Made by a program: the position numbers and the translations under genes
Assembly: GCA_963703945.1 (NCBI GenBank)
Contig: CAVPGM010000034.1
Location: forward strand, 35,715-99,714
DNA length: 64,000 nucleotides
From: JALORV01 sp963703945
GTDB lineage: Bacteria; Pseudomonadota; Gammaproteobacteria; Burkholderiales; Burkholderiaceae_F
Direction: 5' to 3'
Notes under the pieces: model-generated
Database searches by the model: none
The model's input: the letters and a program-made list of their open reading frames with translations, nothing else
Told to the model about the DNA's origin: nothing
Shown: piece by piece, positions 52,023 through 60,821 of the stretch
Layout of the letters: the number at the start of each line of letters is the position of its first letter
How positions within the stretch are numbered: the first letter of the stretch is position 1

Positions 52023-53270
52023 TCAATGGACGCCAGGACCGCGCCGCTCGCGACGTTCCTTCAGCGACCGGATCAGCCACAGCGGCGTGTGAATCGCGAA
52101 GAAGCCGAACACGCTGAGCAGCAGCAACTGCATGAACTTCTTCGTGTAGTACAGGAGCGGTTCGCCCGTGCGATCTTCCGCGTTGCCGTGCGGCATGTAT
52201 GCGGCGAAGTTGGCATTGGCACCTGGATGGCAGCCGCGGCAGGTGTTGACCCGGTTTTCCGGCGAAATCATCGACTTCGGATTCGACGCCGGCAGCACCT
52301 CATGGGCACCATGGCAGCTGTTGCAGGTGGCGACGCGGGTGTAGCCGAGCCGTGTCACCTGCCCGTGGTAGGTGTCGCGGTACGTCTTGATGAAGTCCGC
52401 GTGGCAGTTGCCACACTCGTTTATCACCTCCATCTGGAATTTCGACGAAGCATGCTGCTGGATCCGGTGTGCGCTATGGCAGTCGATGCAGGTCGGTGCG
52501 GCGGAGTTGCCCGCTTGCCCCAGCTGGCCGTGCTGGCTGCCGCTGAAGCGGCTGTAGACCTGCTGGTGACAGCTGCCGCACATCAGCGCGATGTGCTCGC
52601 GGTTCACCCGGCTGGCGGGATCGTTCTTGCTGAGGATCTTGTGCGCGCCATGGCAGCCGGTGCAGGTCGGTGCCTTCGTGGCCGCTGCGCCCTTGCTGTT
52701 GGTCTTCTGGCCGTGAATGCTGTCGTGATACTGGCTCGCGATGTTGCCGCCGGGAAGCTTGCCTTTCTGGATCACCGCTTCATTGCCATGGCAAGCGGCA
52801 CAGGTGGACTCGACCCGGGCAACGTTCGTGCGCGATGTCGCTTCGCTCGACTTCTGGATGTCGTGGGTCCCGTGGCAGTTGCTGCAGGTGGCGGCGACCA
52901 GGTTGCCGCCAGCACGCGCCTTGGCATGTGCGGTCGACAGATACTCCTTGACCGGGGCTTCGTGGCATGCCGCGCAGTTGGCGGGCTTGAGCTTCGGTTC
53001 GTGCGGCAGCTTGTCGGCCGAGACGTCACTGTGGCAATCGGTGCACTTGAAGTTCATCTGCCCGTGCACCGAGGCGGCGAACGTCTTCGCGTCGACCGCG
53101 ATCGATGCGCCGGCGGCGTTCTTGGCGCCGGCGTCGGCGTGGCACATCAGACAGGTGTCGTTCGGAGCCGCAGCGGCATCGGCGCCATGTGCGGTGAACG
53201 GCGCGAACAGCAGGGTTCCCACCAGCCCCGTAACCACCGGCAGGAAGCGCAGACCTCCAAAGGCTTTCAT
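52023..53270 (-). CDS. Undecahaem (11 CXXCH) membrane-anchored cytochrome c
   Basis: After a signal peptide (ending FTAHGADA) the 415-residue protein has eleven haem sites: CLMCH, CTDCH, CAACH, CSNCH, CAACH, CTGCH, CGSCH, CIDCH, CGNCH, CNSCH and CRGCH. Several continue GxH, as in cytochrome c7/c3-like and Cbc-type proteins. A C-terminal helix (FMQLLLLSVFGFFAIHTPLWLI) anchors it. The cytochrome b gene follows at 11 bp. The arrangement resembles, in split form, Geobacter CbcL, where a multihaem domain is fused to an FdnI-like cytochrome b. GGAG lies 5 bp before the ATG at 53270. Confidence 0.88.
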   Translation of the reverse strand: MKAFGGLRFLPVVTGLVGTLLFAPFTAHGADAAAAPNDTCLMCHADAGAKNAAGASIAVDAKTFAASVHGQMNFKCTDCHSDVSADKLPHEPKLKPANCAACHEAPVKEYLSTAHAKARAGGNLVAATCSNCHGTHDIQKSSEATSRTNVARVESTCAACHGNEAVIQKGKLPGGNIASQYHDSIHGQKTNSKGAAATKAPTCTGCHGAHKILSKNDPASRVNREHIALMCGSCHQQVYSRFSGSQHGQLGQAGNSAAPTCIDCHSAHRIQQHASSKFQMEVINECGNCHADFIKTYRDTYHGQVTRLGYTRVATCNSCHGAHEVLPASNPKSMISPENRVNTCRGCHPGANANFAAYMPHGNAEDRTGEPLLYYTKKFMQLLLLSVFGFFAIHTPLWLIRSLKERRERRGPGVH

Positions 53271-53339
53271 CTTGACTCCGCGCATCGCGGCGCATTCGAG
53301 ACAGGCGGATGCAGTGTTGCATGGCACCCCCGATTTCCG

Positions 53340-53353
53340 TTGACCCGGGTCAA
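53340..53353. promoter_or_regulatory. FNR/DNR-like site upstream of the 11-haem gene
   Basis: TTGAC-CCGG-GTCAA is a perfect palindrome. Its centre is about 76 bp before the 11-haem ATG. A class II site at -41.5 would place the transcription start about 35 bp before the ATG, a sensible leader. Confidence 0.6.
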
Positions 53354-53581
53354 GCCGGCGGGCGGGTCTGCTGCAGATCGCCTGCCCGATGCCGGCCGCG
53401 TCAAGCGATGGCGACGGATGCGCGCAACAACGGGGCGTTGCCGTTGCGCGCCGTCAACCATTCCGCGCGTTCGGCGGCTACCCTGCGGGCATGGGCTGGA
53501 CTTCGGGCCGGCGCCGTGTCAGTGCATCGACTTTTGCGGCATGCCGCGCACCGCTCGCGGCTTTCACCTTCAGGAGATCCG

Positions 53582-54085
53582 ATGTCTCGCACTTCACTTC
53601 GACCGATCGCGCTGCTCGCGGGCGCATTGGCCGCGGCAGGCGCGCTGGCTCAGTCAGGCACGTATACGGTGCGCCAGTTGACTCCCGAGTCTGCCGCGAA
53701 AGCGACCCGCGCCGCGCTCGACGAATGTCGCAAGCGCGGCTACCAGGTCACGGTCGCGGTGGTCGACCGCGGCGGCGTCGCGCAGTCGCTGCTACGCGAC
53801 CGCTTCGCCGGGCCGCACACCGTGCAGACCGCGATCAACAAGGCGTATACCGCGATCAGCTTCCGCACCGACACGCTGGAACTCGCAGCCAACACGCAGG
53901 CCGGCAGCGCAAGCTCGGGGATTCGCCAGATTCCGAACGTGGTGGCCGTCGGCGGCGGCGTGGGCATCGCGGCGGGCGGAACGACGGTCGGCGCGATCGG
54001 TGTTTCGGGCGCGCCCAGCGGCGCCGCCGATGATGCCTGCGCCAAAGCTGGCATCGCCGCGATCAAGGATGAACTCGAGTTCTGA
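53582..54085 (+). CDS. HbpS/GlcG-family secreted protein (possible haem binding)
   Basis: The 167-residue precursor has a signal peptide (ending AGALAQS). The GlcG/HbpS (DUF336) domain shows RAALDECRKRGYQVTVAVVDRGG, QTAINKAYTAISFRT and VGGGVGIAAGGTTVGAIGVSGA. Some relatives bind haem and act as extracellular redox sensors; others are of unknown function. AGGAG lies before the ATG. It is next to, but divergent from, the 11-haem cytochrome operon. Confidence 0.85.
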   Translation: MSRTSLRPIALLAGALAAAGALAQSGTYTVRQLTPESAAKATRAALDECRKRGYQVTVAVVDRGGVAQSLLRDRFAGPHTVQTAINKAYTAISFRTDTLELAANTQAGSASSGIRQIPNVVAVGGGVGIAAGGTTVGAIGVSGAPSGAADDACAKAGIAAIKDELEF

Positions 54086-54134
54086 CGGTTTGATGCGGCA
54101 TCGCACGGCGGCGCCCGCGTAGCATCGCGGGCCA

Positions 54135-55058
54135 GTGAATCGAGCACCGTCCGCTTCGACCGTTGCACTGCTCGTTGCGCCGCCGCTGTTCTGGGCGGGC
54201 AACGCGGTCGTCGCGCGAGCGCTGGTCGGCGAGTTTCCTCCCCTCGCGCTGTCTTTCGCGCGCTGGGCGGTCGCGCTGCTGCTGATCATGCCGTTCGCCT
54301 GGCGTGGACTGCGCGATGGATGGCCGGCGTTGCGCGGAAAGTGGCCGCTGATCGCCGCGATCAGCGCGCTCGGCGTCGGCTGCTACAACTCGCTGCAGTA
54401 TCTCGCGCTGCAGACCTCGACGGCCGTCAATGCGACGCTGATCGGCGCCTCGGCACCCGCCGTCAGTCTGCTGATCGGTGCAGCCTGGTTCGCTTCGCCG
54501 GTCGCACGCGGTCAGTGGATCGGGGCCGCGCTCTCGATGATCGGCGTACTGGTCGTGCTGGCGCGGGGCGACCTCGACAACCTGGCGCGCCTGCAGCTCG
54601 ACCGCGGTGACCTGATCATGCTGGTGGCGACGATCACCTGGAGCATCTATACGTGGCTGTTGCGCACCCGCCGGCCCGGGCTGGCAGCCACGCCCTTTCT
54701 CGCGCTGCAAATCGGCCTCGGCGCGCTGATGATCCTGCCATTTGCGATCTTTGAATACGCCCGGACCGGAGCGACCGCGGCGCTCACCGCGTCGAACGCG
54801 GCCGCGCTCGCCTACGTCGCCGTCTTTCCTTCGCTCGTCGCGTATTTCTGCTGGGACCGCGGCGTGTCGCGCGCCGGCGCGGTCCTGCCGATGTACTTCG
54901 TCAACCTGACACCGGTGTTCGCAGGGCTGCTGTCGTATGCGGTGCTAGGCGAGGACATCGGACTGCATCACCTGATCGGCGGCGCCCTGATCATCGCCGG
55001 CATCCATCTCGCGAGCCGCCTCGCTCCTTCGGCACCCTCGCGCGTCTCCGCGCGCTAG
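54135..55058 (+). CDS. EamA-family (DMT) transporter
   Basis: The 307-residue protein has about ten helices in two EamA repeats. It starts LLVAPPLFWAGNAVVARALV, with YNSLQYLALQTSTAVNATLI in the first repeat and ATITWSIYTWLLR in the second. It starts at a GTG. It is related to, but clearly different from, the exporter at 12300. Substrate is unknown. Confidence 0.87.
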   Translation: MNRAPSASTVALLVAPPLFWAGNAVVARALVGEFPPLALSFARWAVALLLIMPFAWRGLRDGWPALRGKWPLIAAISALGVGCYNSLQYLALQTSTAVNATLIGASAPAVSLLIGAAWFASPVARGQWIGAALSMIGVLVVLARGDLDNLARLQLDRGDLIMLVATITWSIYTWLLRTRRPGLAATPFLALQIGLGALMILPFAIFEYARTGATAALTASNAAALAYVAVFPSLVAYFCWDRGVSRAGAVLPMYFVNLTPVFAGLLSYAVLGEDIGLHHLIGGALIIAGIHLASRLAPSAPSRVSAR

Positions 55059-55162
55059 CTGCGTGCGCAGAGTGGGCCGGCGGCTGCCAGCGCCGTCGGT
55101 CACGTTCAATGGCTGCACCGTGCGCACCCCGGCGACCAACGCCGCGGCACGTTTGTCGGAGA

Positions 55163-55696
55163 TTAAGCGCTGTGCGCCGTGGCGTGGAGCGCCACGTCGC
55201 TTGGGCCGGCGAGCGGCGCCAAACGCGGCTCCGCGCCGGTCCAGTACAAGGTGTTCGCCATGATGCAGAACCCGGTCGTGGCAAACACCCACATCGCAAC
55301 CCCGACGAACGCCGGAAAGAGCAACCACCACGGGCTGTGCACCAATGCGAGCGTCGTGGCGACGATCAGGTTGATTCCGACCGCCAGGTAGATCCTGCGC
55401 TCGAGGTACCAGGAGTCGGTCTGCATGAAATACAGATTCCCCGGTGTTGCCCCGCTGCGACCGAGCATCGGCGTAAAGCCAAAAAGCCTCAGCACGTTGC
55501 CGACGATGCAGAAGCCAGTCAGCGCCACGATGATCGAGGCGACCGCAAGCGCATAGATCGCGAATCCCCACGCCGGCTGATCGAATGCGGCCAGCGCCGT
55601 GCAGATCAGCAGCAGGGTGCCCGCGATCAGCCAGACAGTCCGCTCGATGTACCAGCGGTGGGTGGGAACGATGTAGATGCCCGATCGGAATTTCAT
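55163..55696 (-). CDS. Membrane protein with two tandem DUF2892-like units
   Basis: The 177-residue protein consists of two similar halves. Each begins W-Y-(I/L)-E-R, has two hydrophobic helices and ends GFCI(V/M)(G/A)N(V/T)L followed by an aromatic-rich turn (about residues 14-77 and 95-157). This pattern is that of DUF2892, the membrane part of YgaP-type rhodanese proteins, here duplicated without the rhodanese domain. AGGAGA lies before the ATG. An FNR-like palindrome is centred 104 bp upstream. Function is unknown; a role in low-oxygen or sulfur/nitrogen metabolism is inferred. Confidence 0.75.
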   Translation of the reverse strand: MKFRSGIYIVPTHRWYIERTVWLIAGTLLLICTALAAFDQPAWGFAIYALAVASIIVALTGFCIVGNVLRLFGFTPMLGRSGATPGNLYFMQTDSWYLERRIYLAVGINLIVATTLALVHSPWWLLFPAFVGVAMWVFATTGFCIMANTLYWTGAEPRLAPLAGPSDVALHATAHSA

Positions 55697-56142
55697 TGCT
55701 CGTTCTCCTAGAGAGGCACTGCGTTCAAGAGCTGCAGGAGCTCGTCAAATCCTCGCGCATTTGCAAATTCGACGCGCATACCAAGCCGGACACTTGACTT
55801 CCATCAAGCGGGAGTCACGCCCTGATGACTGCCGGCAACGCGAGTCGCCTGGGCCATAGTCCGCGACCTAGCCCCCTTCGAGACGTTCGCAGCCGAGCTA
55901 ATTGTATTTTTTCACGAACCGTCTGTCTTTGCGACGCTGTAGTCGACCAGCGGAGCCGTGCCCGAAGGGAGAAGATACGGGTTCATTGCCTGCGGCGATG
56001 CGACTGTGGATCAAGCGCTGCCGGCGCAGACCACCCTTGCAACACGTCCGCGCCAGCGGTAACAACCTCTTGGTTCATCACGGCTGGATACAATTCAGTT
56101 CCTTCCTCTGCAAGCCCGATCGCAAACGCGGCACCGAATCGC
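55697..56142. other. 446-bp divergent interval, DUF2892-like gene and pepN
   Basis: The interval contains the FNR-like site at 55794-55807 and an AT-rich tract near 55900-55915 (AATTGTATTTTTTCACG) that could hold the pepN promoter. An open frame extends upstream of pepN to 55825 but has no family similarity. No RNA gene is visible. Confidence 0.4.
55794..55807. promoter_or_regulatory. FNR/DNR-like site upstream of the DUF2892-like gene
   Basis: TTGAC-TTCC-ATCAA has the same half-sites as the palindrome at 49314. Its centre is about 104 bp before the leftward ATG at 55696. The rightward pepN start is about 340 bp away, so pepN is a less likely target. Confidence 0.55.
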
Positions 56143-58818
56143 ATGCCGATGCGCAACGAGCAGCCGGTCACATTCCGGCGCGGCGACTATCAGCCCCCGG
56201 CGTACCAGGTCGAGCGGGTCGAACTGGAGTTCGATCTCGATCCCGTGCAGACGCTGGTGACCGCCACGCTGCGCGTTCGGCGCGATCCACGGCAATCGGC
56301 GCGTGAGCCGCTGCGGCTCGACGGCGAAGACCTGGAACTCGTTTCGGTCGCTCTGGACGGACGCTCGCTCGATCCTTCCGATTACGACCAGCGCAACGGA
56401 GGATTGACGATCGCGCACGTGCCGGAAACGTTTGAGCTGCGCATCGTCAACCGCATCCGGCCGGTCGGCAACACCGAGCTGATGGGGCTGTTCGTATCCA
56501 ACGGCAGATTCTTCACCCAGTGCGAGGCCGAAGGCTTTCGCCGCATCACGTACTTCCTCGATCGGCCGGACGTCATGGCGTGTTATCGAGTGACGCTGCG
56601 CGCCGACAAGGTCGCCTATCCGGTTCTGCTGGCCAATGGCAACCTGGTCGAGCAGCGCGACCTCTCGGACGGGCGGCACGCTGCCGTATGGGACGATCCG
56701 CATGCGAAGCCGAGCTATCTGTTTGCGTTGGTCGCCGGACGCTTCGTCGCCCTGGAGGCCACCTGGCGGACCGCCGGCGGACGCAAAGCGCTGCTGCAGG
56801 TTTGGGTGGCGAGCGGCGATCTCGACAAGGCCGGCCATGCGATGGCGTGCCTCAAGCGCGCGATCGAGTGGGATGAGCGGCGCTTCGGGCTGGAACTCGA
56901 TCTCGAGCGCTTCATGATCGTCGCCTCCAACGACTTCAACCTGGGGGCGATGGAAAACAAGGGACTCAACATCTTCAACGCGAAGTACGTGCTGGCGAGT
57001 CCCGATGTCGCGACCGACGTCGACCACGCGGGCATCGAATCGATCGTCGGGCACGAGTACTTCCACAACTGGACCGGCAATCGAGTGACCTGCCGCGACT
57101 GGTTTCAGCTCTCGCTGAAGGAAGGGCTGACAGTATTCCGCGACCAGGAGTTTTCCGCCGACATGCAGGGCGAGGCGTCGAGTCGCGCGGTCAAGCGGAT
57201 CGACGACGTGCGCACACTGCGCGCGCTGCAATTTCCGGAGGATGCCGGTCCGATGGCGCATCCGGTGCGCCCGGACAGTTACCAGGAGATCAGCAACTTC
57301 TACACCGCCACCGTCTACGAGAAGGGGGCTGAGGTCGTGCGCATGATGCAGACGCTGGTCGGCGTCGAAGGCTTTCGTCGCGGCACGGACCTCTATTTCA
57401 AGCGGCACGATGGCCAGGCGGTCACCTGCGACGACTTCGTCTCGGCGATCGCAGACGCCAACGGGCGCGACTTCAGCCAGTTCCGGCGCTGGTACTCGCA
57501 GGCGGGCACTCCACGAGTCCGCGCCGAGGGCACGTACGACCCGGTCAGGCGCATCTACGAGCTGACGCTGACTCAACGGACACCGGCCACGCCGGGACAG
57601 CCGCAGAAAGAACCGTTCCATATTCCGTTTGCCGTCGGCCTGATCGACGCCGCCGGGCACGACCTGCCCTTGCGGCTCGAAGGCAAAGCCGCCTCCGCGC
57701 AATCGACGCGCGTGTTGGAGCTGACTCAGCCGACCCAGAGATTCCGGTTCGTCGACGTTCGCGAGCGTCCGGTGCCGTCGCTGCTGCGCAATTTCTCGGC
57801 GCCGGTGGTGGTCGATTACCCGCGCGACGACAGCGAACTCGTGTTTCTGGCCTGCCACGATCCGGACCCGTTCAACCGCTGGGAGGCGGGCCAGTGCCTG
57901 GCGATGACCCGGCTGATGAAACTGAGCGACAACTCCGAGGCCGGTCGACCGCTCGCGCTTGACGACGAATTCGTGCGCGTGATGGGAGCGCTGCTGGATG
58001 ACTCCGCGCTCTCGCCGGCCTTCCGCGAACAGCTGCTGACTTTGCCGGCCGAGGGTTTCATCGGCGAGCAGCGCGCGGTGGTCGATCCCGAAGCGATACG
58101 CGCGGCCCGTCGGTACTTGCAGGGCGAGCTCGGTCGCCGCCTGGCAACCCGTTGGCGGGCCGTCTACGACAGTCATGGCACGCCGGGCGAATACTCGCCG
58201 GCGGCGGGACCCGCCGGCCGTCGCGCGCTGCGCAATCTCGCACTCGCGTACCTGGTTGAAGGCGGCGTTGCCGGCGCGATCGAGTTGGCCCATCAGCACC
58301 TCGCGACCGCCACCAATATCACCGATCGCCAGGCCGCGCTGGCGGTGATCATCAGCAGCCGTTCCGCCACCAAGGCCGACATCATGGTGCAACTGGCACG
58401 AGCCTGGCAGCACGAGCCGCTGCTGATGAACAAGTGGTATCAGCTGCAGGCCACCGCGATGACCCAGCCGGGCGAACCGCCGGTTGTCGACCGGGTGCGC
58501 CGGCTGCTACATCATCCCGGGTTTTCGCTCGGCAATCCGAACAGTGTCTTCGCGCTGATACGGTCGTTCTGCATGAGCAACGAAGGCGAATTCCACCGGC
58601 GCGGCGCAGCCGGTTACGACTTCTGGGCGGAGCAGGTGCTGACGCTCGACCGCATCAACCCGACGGTCGCGGCCCGCATCGCGCGCGCAATGGACCGGTG
58701 GCGGAAGTACACGCCAGATCGGCAGGAAGGCATGCGGCGCGCGCTGGCACAGGTCGCGGCCGAGCGCATGCTGTCGCGCGACGTGCGCGAGATCGTCAGC
58801 AAGTCCCAGGGGCAATGA
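56143..58818 (+). CDS. pepN: Aminopeptidase N
   Basis: PepN is a cytoplasmic M1-family zinc aminopeptidase that trims peptides during protein turnover. The 891-residue protein has the exopeptidase motif GAMEN (about residue 268) and the zinc site HEYFHNW (His304, Glu305, His308) with Glu327 in LKEGLTVFRDQEFS. YEKGAEVVRMM carries the catalytic tyrosine. The C-terminal alpha-helical DUF3458 domains are complete. Start choice is between ATGs at 56143 and 56149; upstream in-frame codons are not family sequence. The stop overlaps the start of fbp. Confidence 0.93.
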   Translation: MPMRNEQPVTFRRGDYQPPAYQVERVELEFDLDPVQTLVTATLRVRRDPRQSAREPLRLDGEDLELVSVALDGRSLDPSDYDQRNGGLTIAHVPETFELRIVNRIRPVGNTELMGLFVSNGRFFTQCEAEGFRRITYFLDRPDVMACYRVTLRADKVAYPVLLANGNLVEQRDLSDGRHAAVWDDPHAKPSYLFALVAGRFVALEATWRTAGGRKALLQVWVASGDLDKAGHAMACLKRAIEWDERRFGLELDLERFMIVASNDFNLGAMENKGLNIFNAKYVLASPDVATDVDHAGIESIVGHEYFHNWTGNRVTCRDWFQLSLKEGLTVFRDQEFSADMQGEASSRAVKRIDDVRTLRALQFPEDAGPMAHPVRPDSYQEISNFYTATVYEKGAEVVRMMQTLVGVEGFRRGTDLYFKRHDGQAVTCDDFVSAIADANGRDFSQFRRWYSQAGTPRVRAEGTYDPVRRIYELTLTQRTPATPGQPQKEPFHIPFAVGLIDAAGHDLPLRLEGKAASAQSTRVLELTQPTQRFRFVDVRERPVPSLLRNFSAPVVVDYPRDDSELVFLACHDPDPFNRWEAGQCLAMTRLMKLSDNSEAGRPLALDDEFVRVMGALLDDSALSPAFREQLLTLPAEGFIGEQRAVVDPEAIRAARRYLQGELGRRLATRWRAVYDSHGTPGEYSPAAGPAGRRALRNLALAYLVEGGVAGAIELAHQHLATATNITDRQAALAVIISSRSATKADIMVQLARAWQHEPLLMNKWYQLQATAMTQPGEPPVVDRVRRLLHHPGFSLGNPNSVFALIRSFCMSNEGEFHRRGAAGYDFWAEQVLTLDRINPTVAARIARAMDRWRKYTPDRQEGMRRALAQVAAERMLSRDVREIVSKSQGQ

Positions 58819-59829
58819 TGGCCAGGCTTTCCCTCACGCACTATCTGATCCGTTGCGAGCGCGAGCACGGTCTGGACCCTGAGCTGCGCCTGCTGCTGGA
58901 GACCGTGGCCCGCGCATGCAAGACGATCAGCCATGCCGTCGGACTGGGGGCACTCGGCGGCGTGCTCGGCGGCGCCGGGACGACCAATGTCCAGGGCGAC
59001 GTGCAGAAGAAGCTCGACGTGCTCGTCGAACGAGATGCTGGTCGAAGCGAACAGCTGGGGCGGCCACCTCGCGGGCATGGCCTCGGAGGAGATGGACAAC
59101 CCGGTCGGCATCCCGGTCGCGCTATCCGCGCGGCAAATACCTGCTGCTGTTCGACCCGCTGGACGGCTCGAGCAACATCGACGTCAAGTGTCGATCGGCA
59201 CCATCTTCTCGTGCTGCCTGCGCCGGCCCGATGGTTGCGGACCCGGCGAGCACCGCTTCCTGCAGCCCGGGACCCGAGCAGGTGGCCGCCGGTTACACCG
59301 TGTACGGGCCGCAGACCATGCTGGTGCTGACCGTGGGCGACGGCGTTCAGGTGTTCACGCTCGACCGCGAACCGGATCGTTCGTGCTGACGCAGGAGAAC
59401 GTGCAGATTCCCGCAGGACACGAAGGAGTTCGCGATCAACATGTCGAACATGCGCCACTGGGAGCGCGCCGGTGAAGCGCTATGTCGACGAGATGCTGGC
59501 CGGCCGGACCGGGCCGCGCGGCAAGGACTTCAACATGCGCTGGGTGGCGTCGATGGTGGCCGACGTGCACCGCATCCTGACGCGCGGCGGCATCTTCATG
59601 TATCCGCTGGGACAGCAGCGCGAACCCGACAAGCCCGGCAAGCTGCGCCTGATGTACGAAGGCCAACCCGATGGCCTTGCTGGTCGAGCAGGCCGGCGGC
59701 GCCGCCACCAACGGCCGCGAGCGCATCCTCGACATCCGGCCGACCAAGCTGCACGAGCGCGTAGCGTGATTCCTGGGCTCCAAGAACGAAGTCGAACGGG
59801 TGACCTCGTACCACGGATCCTCGATTTGA
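58815..59829 (+). pseudogene. fbp: Fructose-1,6-bisphosphatase class I, multiply frameshifted
   Basis: FBPase segments appear in order but in alternating frames. They are LTHYLIRCEREHGLDPELRLLLE, VQKKLDVL, NEMLVEANSWGGHLAGMASEEMD, YPRGKYLLLFDPLDGSSNIDV (metal site DPLDGSSN), SIGTIFS, QVAAGYTVYGPQTMLVLT, and VKRYVDEMLAGRTGPRGKDFNMRW. GGIFMYPLGQQREPDKPGKLRLMYE, MALLVEQAGGAATNGRERILD and FLGSKNEVERVTSYHGSS close the series, and TGA ends it at 59829. I count at least eight frame changes, both insertions and deletions. Because every conserved block survives, sequencing error is more likely than gene loss. The start overlaps the pepN stop. Confidence 0.8.
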
Positions 59830-59949
59830 TCGAGGCGGAAGTCGAAGCGAAAGGGAGCACGCCGGCCGGACGCCGCGCCAAGTCGAACAGGGTGTTGTCT
59901 CGGCGTCGCCTTCAAACCGACGCCGGCCCCAATCCAAACAGCGAGCGCC

Positions 59950-60795
59950 CTATGGTTTGGCTTTCTCGAGCAATTTCGCCGCCCCGAGGTTAAAGAGCGC
60001 CGAGCCCACCAGATTCTGGCCGCCGTCGCAGACGACCACGCAGCCGGTGACGTACGAGGCCAGTGGCGAGGCGAGGAAGGCCGCGACCTGGCCGATGTCA
60101 TCGACCGTGCCCATGCGGCGCAGCGGGACGCTACCGACGAACTGGTCGTGCAGAGCCGGCTCCGAGAGCCGCTTCATTCCCTCGGTACCCTCGATCGGTC
60201 CGGGAACGATCGAATTGCAGCGAATGCCGTATGGGCCCCACTCGATAGCCAGATTCTTCATCAGCATGTCGATGCCGGCCTTGGCCGCACCGACATGAGC
60301 CTGAAACGCGTGCGGCATGTAGGCCATGCCCGCGGAGATGAAAATCACGCAACCGCCGGTACGCTTGAGCTGCTCGAACGCGGCGCGCGCCGAATTGAAT
60401 GCGCCAAGCAGATCGATGTCGATGACGGTCTTGAATCCGTTGGCCGACAGGCGCTCCGCCGGGACGAGGAAGTTGCCCGCTGCGCCGCAGACAAGAACGT
60501 CGACCGGACCAAGTTCTTCGCGGCTGCGCTCGAGCGCCGCGTCCAGTGCCGCGATCTCGCGCACGTCGGCTGCCACAGCGCAGACCTGCGCGCCGAGGGC
60601 ACGCAACTCGTCTGCAGCCGCATCGAGCTTGGCCTGTGTGCGGCCGCAAATTGCAACCCGGGCGCCGAGCGCCGCGAAGTTCTTGGCCACGCCGAGGTTG
60701 ATGCCGCTGCCGCCGCCGGTGACGAACACCGTCTTGCCCTTGAACAGTTCCCGCGGCAGCAGGCGCTGCGCGAGCATTTCGGGTTGGGCCCGCAT
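59950..60795 (-). CDS. SDR enoyl-CoA reductase-like (2,4-dienoyl-CoA reductase type)
   Basis: The 281-residue protein is one of the few intact genes in the last 5 kb. It has KTVFVTGGGSGINLGVAKNFAALG for NADP binding, CGAAGNFLVPAERLS and the catalytic-region GMAYMPHAFQAHVGAAKAGIDML. RCNSIVPGPIEGTEGM and the ending CDGGQNL complete it. The pattern is that of the DECR/peroxisomal enoyl-CoA reductase branch, which lacks the classical YxxxK tyrosine. It lies 26 bp after an acyl-CoA dehydrogenase gene, supporting a role in fatty-acid oxidation. Confidence 0.85.
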   Translation of the reverse strand: MRAQPEMLAQRLLPRELFKGKTVFVTGGGSGINLGVAKNFAALGARVAICGRTQAKLDAAADELRALGAQVCAVAADVREIAALDAALERSREELGPVDVLVCGAAGNFLVPAERLSANGFKTVIDIDLLGAFNSARAAFEQLKRTGGCVIFISAGMAYMPHAFQAHVGAAKAGIDMLMKNLAIEWGPYGIRCNSIVPGPIEGTEGMKRLSEPALHDQFVGSVPLRRMGTVDDIGQVAAFLASPLASYVTGCVVVCDGGQNLVGSALFNLGAAKLLEKAKP

Positions 60796-60821
60796 GGCGG
60801 CTCCGAGCGAAAGGTTGGGGT

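Noticed and set aside
55825..56142. N-terminal extension of pepN to the ATG at 55825
   Set aside because: The added 106 residues show no aminopeptidase similarity and cover the presumed promoter region.
56095..58413. 772-codon open frame antisense to pepN
   Set aside because: pepN carries all M1 aminopeptidase motifs; the antisense product has none.
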